From the NCBI RefSeq assembly GCF_004349055.1, contig NZ_SMKX01000028.1, forward strand, positions 1 through 64,000: 64,000 bases of DNA, given 5' to 3'. The position numbers were made by a program, and so were the translations under genes. Under the pieces are notes generated by a model, which was not told the DNA's origin, made no database searches, and saw only the letters and a list, made by a program, of their open reading frames with translations. The DNA comes from Kribbella antibiotica. GTDB lineage: Bacteria; Actinomycetota; Actinomycetes; Propionibacteriales; Kribbellaceae. Shown here piece after piece: positions 57,500 through 64,000 of this stretch (within the stretch, counting starts at the first letter, position 1; each line of letters opens with the position of its first letter).

Positions 57500-57819
57500 G
57501 AGGGCCCTCTCCTTGGTTCTGAAATCAGCCCGGGGTTGTCACCGGACCGGTCGTGTGGATGCTAACGACAGAGGTTCCTGCCGTAGGCCGTTCGGCCCAA
57601 TCGGGATTCACCCTACGGCCTTCTGAGCCGTGCTCAAGCCCATCGGTGCGCTGGGGCCCGCCTGGGAAAACCCTTTCCAGATTTTCGGGGCCAACGGAAC
57701 AGGCTCCCGGGAGTCCTCCTCCGAAACCGCTCGGCTTCCCCTCCGGGCGGCTCTGGAAGAGATCCGGGAGCCTGTTGAGGACGACGCTAGGAGACGCGGG
57801 CTCCGACCACAAGTCCGCG

Positions 57820-57974
57820 TTGTCCACCCCTGTGGATAACTCTGTGAGCAAGCTGTGGGACGCGCCGCCCGGCACTGTGGACGGGTGGGGGAACAAGGTG
57901 TGAACAACACGAATCCCCGGACCCCGGAACTGGTGCCTGACCTGCGAAAACGTCTGTGCACAGGGTGTGGACCG
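57820..57974. promoter_or_regulatory. Cluster of DnaA-box-like sequences upstream of the metallopeptidase gene
   Basis: TTGTCCACC (57820), TGTGGATAA (57831, exact complement of TTATCCACA), TGTGGACGG (57876) and TGTGGACCG (57966) occur within 155 bp. The gap 57500-58011 holds no gene; apart from these boxes I see a GCCGTAGG/CCCTACGGC repeat near 57580-57620. Confidence 0.4.
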
Positions 57975-58011
57975 AAAAAACTTGCCGGAATCTGGGAGTA
58001 GTTTCTGACCC

Positions 58012-58548
58012 ATGGCCGATTCCCCGCCGCGCCCAATCCCGCCGTACGTCGACATCCGCCGCAGCAAGCGGCGCAAGCGGACCGTCAGCGCGTATCGGGA
58101 CGGCGAGCGGGTGATCGTGCTGATGCCGGACCGGCTCTCGGCCGCCGAGGAGGCGCGCTGGGTGGAGACGATGCTCGCGCGCCTCGACAAGCAGCGCAGC
58201 CGCTCCCGCGTGTCGGACGAAAAATTGTTGGCCAGAGCACACGAACTCGCGTGTCGCCACCTCCCCGAAGTGCCCGAACCTGCGTCCGTGAGGTGGGTTT
58301 CGAACCAAAACAGACGCTGGGGATCCTGCACTCCGGCGGACAAATCGATCCGTTTGTCGACCCGTCTGCAGTCGATGCCCGCCTGGGTGGTCGACTACGT
58401 CCTGGTCCACGAACTGGCCCATCTCGTCGAGCCGGCCCACAACGCCGCCTTCTGGAAGCTCGTCCACCGCTACCCCAAGGCTGAGCGTGCCGAGGGCTAC
58501 CTCGAAGGCGTCTCGGCCGCCTCCTCGCTGGACCTCGAAGACTTCTGA
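58012..58548 (+). CDS. YgjP/M48-type zinc metallopeptidase
   Basis: The protein has 178 residues. Zinc motif HELAH (H133, E134, H137) in VLVHELAHLVEPAHNAAFW, with the third ligand probably H143, and the preceding RRWGSCTPADKSIRLSTRLQ that marks the YgjP/WSS1-like DUF45 group. An N-terminal basic stretch (IRRSKRRKRTV) begins the domain. Relatives include DNA-protein crosslink proteases and uncharacterised M48 enzymes. Cytoplasmic. Substrate unknown. Confidence 0.88.
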   Translation: MADSPPRPIPPYVDIRRSKRRKRTVSAYRDGERVIVLMPDRLSAAEEARWVETMLARLDKQRSRSRVSDEKLLARAHELACRHLPEVPEPASVRWVSNQNRRWGSCTPADKSIRLSTRLQSMPAWVVDYVLVHELAHLVEPAHNAAFWKLVHRYPKAERAEGYLEGVSAASSLDLEDF

Positions 58549-58563
58549 ATCACCCCTCCATGC

Positions 58564-58581
58564 CGTGATCGTTCGATCACG
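58564..58581. promoter_or_regulatory. Perfect 18-bp palindrome before the MMPL gene
   Basis: CGTGATCG-TT-CGATCACG lies 15 nt after one stop and about 175 nt before the MMPL start. It suits a TetR-type dimer; a weak terminator of the upstream gene is the alternative. Confidence 0.45.
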
Positions 58582-58756
58582 CTGAGTAATTCTCTGGTTA
58601 ACCCCAGGGCCAGGGTGGGGTTTCCCCCAGGGTCGGTTCGGTGGCTTCCTGCATATCGCCGAGCGGCTGCGCCGACCAGGCTTGGTGCCCGTAGCCAGCG
58701 CCGCGTCAGGTGCGCTGGGTGGGGCGCCTGAGGGGGCGCAGAGGGTGAGGAGCGAT

Positions 58757-60943
58757 ATGGCCAGGGGACAGATCACGGTCCGGGCGGCGCGCTGGAGCGC
58801 CACCCATCCGTGGCGGGCGATAGCGATGTGGGTGGCGGTGGTGATCGCATGTTTCGCGATCGGCTCGGTGACCGGCACGAAGAAGTCCGAGGGGGACGGC
58901 GACATCGGTGAGGTGACCCGGTCGGAGCAGATCGTCAAGGACGGCAACTTCGCCGACCCGGACGTGGAGAGCGTGCTGATCACCGCGCCTTCGGGAACAC
59001 TCGACCAGGCGGAGGCCGCGAAGGTGGCCGGCGTCGTGATCCAGCGGATGCGCGCCCTCGGTGGGGTCGCGGACGTCTCGCAGCCGACGCCTTCGCCGAA
59101 CAAGGACGCGCTGATCGTCCGGGTGACCCTGAAGGATGGTGAGGAGGATGCGCGGGTCCAGCCGCTGCTCGACACCACGGCACAGATCCAGCAGGAGAAC
59201 CCACAGCTCCGGATCGAGGAGGTCGGCGGGCTGTCCATCGGGCAGGCGCTCGAGAAGACTCTCGGTGAGGACTTCAAGCGTGCCGAGATCTTCAGTCTGC
59301 CGGTGACACTGGCGATCCTGCTGGTCGCGTTCGGTGCGCTGATCGCGGCATCGGTTCCGCTCTTGCTCGCGCTGTCGGCGGTGGCCGCCGCGATCGGGCT
59401 CTCCGCGGCAGCGTCGCAGTTGGTGCCCGCGGTCGACGCGGTCAACAGCGTGATCCTGCTGATCGGGATGGCGGTCGGCGTCGACTACTCGTTGTTCTAC
59501 CTCCGCCGTGAACGCGAGGAGCGTGCGAAGGGCCGCAGTCACGTCGACGCGGTCGAGATCGCGGCCGCAACCTCCGGGCACGCTGTCGTGGTCTCCGGTA
59601 CGGCGGTGATCATCTCGATGGCCGGGCTGTTCCTGGCGCGGGACGTGGTGTTCTCCTCGTTCGCAGTCGGCTCGATCCTGGTGGTAGCGGTTGCCGTCAT
59701 CGGTTCGCTGACCGTGCTGCCCGCCGTACTGGCGAAGCTCGGCCGGTGGGTGGACAAGCCGCGGATCCCGCTCGTGTGGCGGCTGACTGCGAGCAAGGCG
59801 AAGCCGCGGTTCTGGCCGGCCGTGCTCAAGCCGGCCCTGAAGTATCCGGTAGCCACGCTGCTGGTCGCAGTGACCGCACTGCTCGCCGTCTCAGCGCCGG
59901 CGTTGGGGATGACGCTGAAGTTCCCCGGCACTGAGGACCTGCCGCGGACAACGCCGGTGATGCAGGCCTACGACCGGCTGACTGCGGCCTTCCCGAGCAC
60001 CGGGACCAGTCACGAGGTTGCGATCAAGGCTCCGGCCAACCAGGCGCCTGCCGTGCAGGCCGCCCTGGCTGAGTTGGTGCAGCGAACGAAGAGCGACAAG
60101 CTGTATGCGCAGGACGGTCTGGAGGAGCCGCGGGTCTCCAAGGACGGCACAGTGACGGTCCTTGAGATCGCCACACCGTTCGAGGGCGGTAGTCAGCAAG
60201 CGCGTGACTCGCTGACCAAACTGCGCACGGAGCTGATGCCGCAGACGATCGGCAAGGTGCCTGGTGCCGCGTACGCCGTCGGTGGGTTCGTGGCCGCGGA
60301 TGTCGATTACGCCGCGCACACCAAGGCGAAACTGCCATTGGTGATCGGGTTCGTCTTGCTGCTGACGATGATCGTCATGATGGTGACCTTCCGGTCCGTG
60401 GTGGTCGCGATCACGGCCATCGTGCTCAACCTGCTCAGCGCAGGCGCGGCGTACGGGGTGGTCACGGCGGTCTTCCAGAACACCTGGGCCGAGGGGATTC
60501 TCGACTTCCGGTCGAACGGCGCAGTGGTCTCCTGGCTGCCGTTGTTCCTCTTCGTGGTGCTGTTCGGTCTGTCGATGGACTACCACGTCTTCGTCGTCAG
60601 CCGGATCCGCGAAGCAGTCCTCCGTGGCGTCCCCACCAAACAGGCGGTTGCCGAAGGCATCACCGGTTCGGCCGGTGTCGTCACCAGTGCAGCGGCGGTG
60701 ATGATCGGAGTCTTCGCCGTCTTCGCCACCCTCAGCACCCTGGACATGAAGCAACTGGGCGTCGGCCTGGCGGTGGCAATCCTGATCGACGCCACCATCA
60801 TTCGAGCTGTCGTCCTCCCCAGCATCATGACCCTGCTGGGCGACGCGAACTGGTGGGCTCCGCGCTGGCTCCGCCCCCGCACCGCCAAGCACGCCACTCC
60901 GCCGGCCGCAGAACCCGAGCGCGAACTAACCCCAGTCGGCTAA
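58757..60943 (+). CDS. MMPL-family (RND) membrane transporter
   Basis: The protein has 728 residues from ATG 58757, after GGTGAGGAGCG; GTG 58682 is rejected. TM1 (AIAMWVAVVIACFAIGSV), first outer loop domain, TM2-6 with the proton-relay GVDYSLFYLRRE, a second loop domain, and TM7-12 with SMDYHVFVVSRIRE: the paired D-Y in TM4 and TM10 typical of MmpL proteins. These export lipids or lipidated siderophores using the proton gradient. The C-terminal tail is short, so it is of the small actinobacterial type rather than MmpL3 with its long tail. Cargo unknown. Confidence 0.92.
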   Translation: MARGQITVRAARWSATHPWRAIAMWVAVVIACFAIGSVTGTKKSEGDGDIGEVTRSEQIVKDGNFADPDVESVLITAPSGTLDQAEAAKVAGVVIQRMRALGGVADVSQPTPSPNKDALIVRVTLKDGEEDARVQPLLDTTAQIQQENPQLRIEEVGGLSIGQALEKTLGEDFKRAEIFSLPVTLAILLVAFGALIAASVPLLLALSAVAAAIGLSAAASQLVPAVDAVNSVILLIGMAVGVDYSLFYLRREREERAKGRSHVDAVEIAAATSGHAVVVSGTAVIISMAGLFLARDVVFSSFAVGSILVVAVAVIGSLTVLPAVLAKLGRWVDKPRIPLVWRLTASKAKPRFWPAVLKPALKYPVATLLVAVTALLAVSAPALGMTLKFPGTEDLPRTTPVMQAYDRLTAAFPSTGTSHEVAIKAPANQAPAVQAALAELVQRTKSDKLYAQDGLEEPRVSKDGTVTVLEIATPFEGGSQQARDSLTKLRTELMPQTIGKVPGAAYAVGGFVAADVDYAAHTKAKLPLVIGFVLLLTMIVMMVTFRSVVVAITAIVLNLLSAGAAYGVVTAVFQNTWAEGILDFRSNGAVVSWLPLFLFVVLFGLSMDYHVFVVSRIREAVLRGVPTKQAVAEGITGSAGVVTSAAAVMIGVFAVFATLSTLDMKQLGVGLAVAILIDATIIRAVVLPSIMTLLGDANWWAPRWLRPRTAKHATPPAAEPERELTPVG

Positions 60944-60988
60944 CTGCCACAGGGGGTCCGCGCCCCCGGGTGGCGTCACACTTCTGGT

Positions 60989-61657
60989 GTGGCGCTACCC
61001 GAGATCCTTTCCGAACTGGCTGACCTCGTGCTCGCTGTCGATCGCCCGCACCCGGTGCGCGTTGCGATCGACGGGCCGTCTGCGGCGGGCAAGACCACGC
61101 TGGCCGACGAATTGGCCGCCGTACTGGGAGATCGGACCGAGCGTGAGGTGATTCGGGTCGGCCTCGACTACTTCAAGAAGGATCCGGCGTTGCGGACGGC
61201 GTATCCGATCGAGTCGCCGGAGAGCTACTACTACGACTCCTGGGACCTGGAAGCGATGCGCGCTCAGCTCCTCCTGCCGCTCGGACCGGGCAGCGATCGG
61301 CGCTACGCCACCGGCCTGCGGTCGCTGAATGCGCAGGCGGCGCTTGCTCCAGCCACCGAGACGGCTGCTGCGGACGCGATCCTGGTGGCTGACGGGTGCT
61401 TTTTGCAACGCCCCGAGCTCGTTGGCCACTGGGATCTACGGATCTACGTGCACGTCCCATTCGACGTCGTACTGGAGCGGGGGACTGCTCGCGATCAGGC
61501 CTGGATGGACTCCGCGGCCGCCGCAGCGGAGCGCTACCGCACCCGCTACATCCCCGGTGAGCGCCTGTACGTCGACCAGGTGGATCCGGCGGCGTTGGCC
61601 GATCTCGTCGTCGACAACACGGACTTCGGTAACCCGGTACTTCGTCAGAGGTCGTAG
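60989..61657 (+). CDS. Uridine-kinase-like P-loop kinase
   Basis: The protein has 222 residues, GTG start. P-loop GPSAAGKTTLADELA (about 29-43), a DYF motif in VGLDYFKKDP, YYYDSWDLEAMRAQLL, and ADGCFLQRPEL (Walker B-like). The pattern fits the uridine kinase/phosphoribulokinase superfamily, which phosphorylates nucleosides or small alcohols with ATP; such stand-alone actinobacterial members are mostly uncharacterised. Its end overlaps the GNAT gene by 13 bp on the other strand. Confidence 0.85.
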   Translation: MALPEILSELADLVLAVDRPHPVRVAIDGPSAAGKTTLADELAAVLGDRTEREVIRVGLDYFKKDPALRTAYPIESPESYYYDSWDLEAMRAQLLLPLGPGSDRRYATGLRSLNAQAALAPATETAAADAILVADGCFLQRPELVGHWDLRIYVHVPFDVVLERGTARDQAWMDSAAAAAERYRTRYIPGERLYVDQVDPAALADLVVDNTDFGNPVLRQRS

Positions 61658-62118
61658 TGCATGTCGTAGTTGGGGATGATCACGCCGGTGCGGGTCTGGT
61701 TCGTGGGGTTCTCGCGGTCGACGACGAAGCCGAAGGACTCGAAGGCCGGGCGGGCTGTGCGGCTTGCGTGGGTGACCAGGCGGGTCAGGCCGCGTTTGCC
61801 GGCTTCGTCTTGGACCTTCTTGACGAGCATCCGGGCGATGCCTTGGCCGGAGTGGTCCGGGTGGACGAAGAGCATGTCCAGCAGGCCGTCGTCGGTGAAG
61901 TCGCTGAACCCGGCGACGATGTCGTCCACGCAGACCACGTAGGTGTGCGCTGCTGCCCGCCGATCCGCCCAGGCCTGGTGATCCACCTCGTCGGGAGCCC
62001 AGGCTTGCACCTGCTTCTCGGTGTAGTCGCGAATGGCCGTCCGGCGGATCGCGGCGTAGTAGACCTGCCAGGTCGGGACGGCATCCTCGGGGGAGTAAGC
62101 GCGCAAGGTGATCGGCAT
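61645..62118 (-). CDS. GNAT-family N-acetyltransferase
   Basis: The protein has 157 residues. GNAT core: SPEDAVPTWQVYYAAIRRTA, VCVDDIVAGFSDFTDDG, LDMLFVHPDHSGQGIARMLV (motif A with acetyl-CoA pyrophosphate loop SGQGIA), and SRTARPAFESFGFVVDRENP. Close to the PhnO/YhdJ-like group with a C-terminal short strand. Acceptor unknown. It precedes no operon partner; the CGNR-like gene lies just upstream on the same strand (11-bp gap). Confidence 0.9.
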   Translation of the reverse strand: MPITLRAYSPEDAVPTWQVYYAAIRRTAIRDYTEKQVQAWAPDEVDHQAWADRRAAAHTYVVCVDDIVAGFSDFTDDGLLDMLFVHPDHSGQGIARMLVKKVQDEAGKRGLTRLVTHASRTARPAFESFGFVVDRENPTNQTRTGVIIPNYDMHYDL

Positions 62119-62128
62119 GCCCGAAACC

Positions 62129-62704
62129 TTAAGGCGCCTGGCGGGCGCGGTGGGCCGCTGCTTTCACTCGGCTCTGGCATTGCGGCGAGCAGAAGCGGCG
62201 TTGGCCGTTCTTGGAGGTGTCGACGAAGACCCGGTCGCACTGTGCTGCATCGCAGACGCCGAGCCGGCCGGCCAAGTCGCTGCCGAGTGCTAGCGCGAGA
62301 CCGGCCGCGCAGCCGGCGGCCCAGCCGTTGACGAGGGTGTCGTCGGGTCCGTGGAAGTGCAGCCCCCAGCCCTTCTCGCGCTTGTCGAGCTTCGGCCGGG
62401 CGTTCGTGTCGACGAGCAGGGCGTTGATCTCGTCGGCGGCTCGATCGAGGTCGCCGCTGTGGGCCGCCTCGAACACGATCCGCATCCGCACGGCCAACGC
62501 GGTCAGCCGCTGCGCATCCTCCGGTCGCACGGTTGGTTGCGGATAGCCGATCGCCATCAGTGACTCCGCGACCGCCTGGGTTGCGTCGCCAGGACCGGCG
62601 TACGGGGAGCCTCCGGAGAAGCCGGGGGTCAGCCGGTTCACGTACTCGACCGACGCCGCCAGCACATTCCGCGCATGACTATCAAAAGACACTTGACCAG
62701 TCAC
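62129..62704 (-). CDS. CGNR/ABATE-type zinc-finger regulator (variant motif)
   Basis: The protein has 191 residues from GTG 62704, after AAGGAG; GTG 62692 and ATG 62749 are alternatives. Helical ABATE-like N-terminal domain (VEYVNRLTPGFSGG, RPEDAQRLTALAVRMRIVFE) and a C-terminal finger CDAAQCDRVFVDTSKNGQRR then FCSPQCQSRVKAAAHR. The final CGNR tetrapeptide is CQSR here. CGNR proteins are stress-linked transcription factors. Divergent from the MFS gene by 67 bp, so it likely controls that exporter. Confidence 0.85.
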   Translation of the reverse strand: MTGQVSFDSHARNVLAASVEYVNRLTPGFSGGSPYAGPGDATQAVAESLMAIGYPQPTVRPEDAQRLTALAVRMRIVFEAAHSGDLDRAADEINALLVDTNARPKLDKREKGWGLHFHGPDDTLVNGWAAGCAAGLALALGSDLAGRLGVCDAAQCDRVFVDTSKNGQRRFCSPQCQSRVKAAAHRARQAP

Positions 62705-62771
62705 GACTCTCCTTCGTAGGCTCAGGGCTGCGTGACCGATCATATCCATTTAGATAGTCATGAGGTAGCTG

Positions 62772-63929
62772 ATGAGTGCAGTGCTCGCACCGTGGCGCGG
62801 GGTGTCCCGGACGGTCTGGATTCTGGCGGCCGCCCGCGCCATCAACCGGATCGGTGCCTTCTCGATGGGGTTCCTCGGCGTCGTGCTCACCGTCGAGTTC
62901 GGGGCCTCGCTGGCCACGACCGGTCTGGTGGTAGCCCTGTTCGGTCTGGCGACGATCCCGTCCCGGCTGCTCGGCGGCCGGCTCGCTGACCGGTTCGGCC
63001 GCCGGCGCACGATCGTCCTCGGCCTGACCGCCTGTGCTGTGGCGCAATTCTGGATCGCAGCCAGTACGACGTTGTGGTCCGCGATCGTCGGCGCCGTTCT
63101 GCTCGGCCTCGCCTTCGAGATCTACGAACCGCCGACCCAGGCGACCGTCGCCGATGTGACCGAGCCCGCCGACCGCCCAGCGGCGTACGGGCTGATCGGG
63201 GCCGCGATGGCGGTGGCGGGTGTCCTCGCCGGGCTCCTCGCGGCGGCCGTTAGCCACTGGGATCTGCGCTGGCTGTTCGTCGCGGACGCGATCACGTGTC
63301 TGGCGTGTGCGGTCCTGATCATCCGTGCGCTTCCTGCCGACAGCCCGCGTGTGGAGCAGCCGGCCAGAGGCATGACGGTATGGCGCGATCGGCGGCTGCT
63401 GTTGCTCCTGGCAAGCGGCACCGTGTTCGCGACTCTTTATATGGAGCTGCTGATTGGAGTCCCACTGACCCTGCTCGATCAAGGCCTGCCGCAATCCGGG
63501 ACGGGCATCATCCTTGCCGTCTCGGCCGTCACCTTCATTGCAGGTCAACGTTTGCAGCCTCTCCGGCTCGACGACTTCCGCGCGATGAGCATCGGGCTCA
63601 CCCTGCTCGCCGCCGGCCTGATCGTCTGCGCCTTCGCTCACACGCTCGTGGTGTTCGTGCTCGCGACAATTCTGTGGAGTCTCGGCGAGATGTTCCTGCT
63701 GACCCGCTACCTGACGCAGGCCGCGGGGCTCGCGCCCGACGGCTCCCGCGCCGGCTACCTTGCCGTCTTCGGCCTGAGCTGGGGAGTCGCCACCACGGTC
63801 GCCCCACTCGTCGTCACCCGGCTGCTGGAAACGACCGGCCCCGAAGGACTGTGGCTCATCAACGCTGCGGCGGCCATCATGCTGGCCGCCGTGCAACCGT
63901 TGCTCAGGAGGCGACTGGCTCGAGCCTGA
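62772..63929 (+). CDS. MFS transporter
   Basis: The protein has 385 residues with 12 predicted helices. The conserved loop after TM2 reads GGRLADRFGRRRTIVLG (motif A), and motif-C-like glycines occur in TM5 (GLIGAAMAVAGVLAGLLAA). Resembles small-molecule/drug efflux transporters of the MdtH group. Faces the CGNR-like regulator gene divergently; their shared 67-bp gap has TAGATA and TATCCA stretches that could be -10 boxes. Substrate unknown. Confidence 0.9.
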   Translation: MSAVLAPWRGVSRTVWILAAARAINRIGAFSMGFLGVVLTVEFGASLATTGLVVALFGLATIPSRLLGGRLADRFGRRRTIVLGLTACAVAQFWIAASTTLWSAIVGAVLLGLAFEIYEPPTQATVADVTEPADRPAAYGLIGAAMAVAGVLAGLLAAAVSHWDLRWLFVADAITCLACAVLIIRALPADSPRVEQPARGMTVWRDRRLLLLLASGTVFATLYMELLIGVPLTLLDQGLPQSGTGIILAVSAVTFIAGQRLQPLRLDDFRAMSIGLTLLAAGLIVCAFAHTLVVFVLATILWSLGEMFLLTRYLTQAAGLAPDGSRAGYLAVFGLSWGVATTVAPLVVTRLLETTGPEGLWLINAAAAIMLAAVQPLLRRRLARA

Positions 63930-64000
63930 CAGTCAGGCCCTTCGCGACCGGAGTGTTGCTGCCCTTGGCCAGGTCATCGGCCGACATCAGCACATTCGTC
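63904..64000 (-). CDS. 3' end of an unidentified gene (partial)
   Basis: On the minus strand the last 31 codons of an open frame enter from the right edge and end at TGA 63904. The end reads VLMSADDLAKGSNTPV and AKGLTVRLEPVAS. Too short to identify; the VRLEP end resembles closing strands of sugar-active enzymes, but that is a guess. It overlaps the convergent MFS gene by 26 bp. Confidence 0.55.
   Translation of the reverse strand, partial: TNVLMSADDLAKGSNTPVAKGLTVRLEPVAS

Noticed and set aside
57820-57974. Chromosomal replication origin
   Set aside because: Only four loose boxes, no AT-rich unwinding region and no dnaA/dnaN/rpmH neighbours.

Overview
The window is high-G+C DNA packed with genes on both strands and looks like the chromosome of a mycothiol- and F420-using actinomycete. 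The evidence is a WhiB7 with an AT-hook, a mycoredoxin, the AdnA/AdnB helicase-nuclease pair, UvrD2 with a tetracysteine and HRDC tail, MoeZ, a mycothiol/DinB-fold enzyme, an F420-type LLM oxidoreductase, and many GTG starts. The style (frequent GTAC-containing codons, large secreted sugar-active proteins with ricin-B and FG-GAP modules) fits a Kribbella-like member of the Propionibacteriales. That genus call is inference. I see no IS element, phage, CRISPR array, tRNA or rRNA.

Left part (1-8.7 kb). An ECF sigma factor cut by the window edge is followed, with a 4-base overlap, by a membrane-anchored partner. Then come three secreted proteins: a GH43 arabinanase-like enzyme with a ricin-B domain, an unassigned TIM-barrel-like protein with two beta-sandwich-like modules, and a GH172 (DUF2961) enzyme with FN3 and FG-GAP repeats whose last repeat is split by an apparent one-base frameshift. 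They look like a plant- or cell-wall-arabinan degradation locus.

Centre-left (8.6-31 kb). Here are an alpha/beta hydrolase, an orphan ParA ATPase, a DUF4349 lipoprotein, a DEAD-box RNA helicase with a very long Lys/Ala/Pro histone-H1-like tail, a MiaE/ferritin-like protein, a GT4 glycosyltransferase, a GlsB-type membrane protein, a DUF3107 protein, a TetR regulator and a stand-alone LigD-type polymerase. A gene-free stretch of about 800 bp follows, built around a 163-bp inverted repeat. Then come an MmpS-like protein, another hydrolase, two tandem 900-residue secreted alpha/beta hydrolases with Calx-beta-like tails, MoeZ, a TetR/mycothiol-enzyme pair, DUF2277 and the LLM oxidoreductase.

Centre-right (31-55 kb). 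An alkyltransferase-like protein precedes adnA-adnB. Two Uma2-fold proteins, GPP34, a three-gene acyl-CoA/oxidoreductase operon with a divergent TetR and twin operators, a lipoprotein, purine nucleoside phosphorylase, NudC, a secreted beta-propeller, mycoredoxin, UvrD2, an AraC-controlled hydrolase operon and whiB7 follow. The whiB7 gene carries a full attenuation leader: an AT-rich element and promoter, a 65-codon upstream ORF, and an intrinsic terminator.

Right part (55-64 kb). A NUDIX hydrolase, small zinc-ribbon proteins, an ABC1/UbiB kinase, a YgjP-type metallopeptidase, an MMPL transporter, a uridine-kinase-like P-loop protein, a GNAT enzyme, a CGNR-like regulator, an MFS exporter and the tail of an unidentified gene.

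From ParA to the ABC1 kinase the gene order follows what I recall of Mycobacterium tuberculosis Rv3213c-Rv3197 (soj-like, rhlE, MiaE-like, TB9.4, TetR, moeB1/moeZ, ATL, adnA, adnB, nudC, mrx1, uvrD2, whiB7, ABC1), with lineage-specific genes inserted. Genes for DNA repair, redox balance and ribosome stress therefore form the conserved skeleton. The sugar-degradation locus, the tandem hydrolases, the Uma2 pair and the acyl-CoA operon are accessory cargo.
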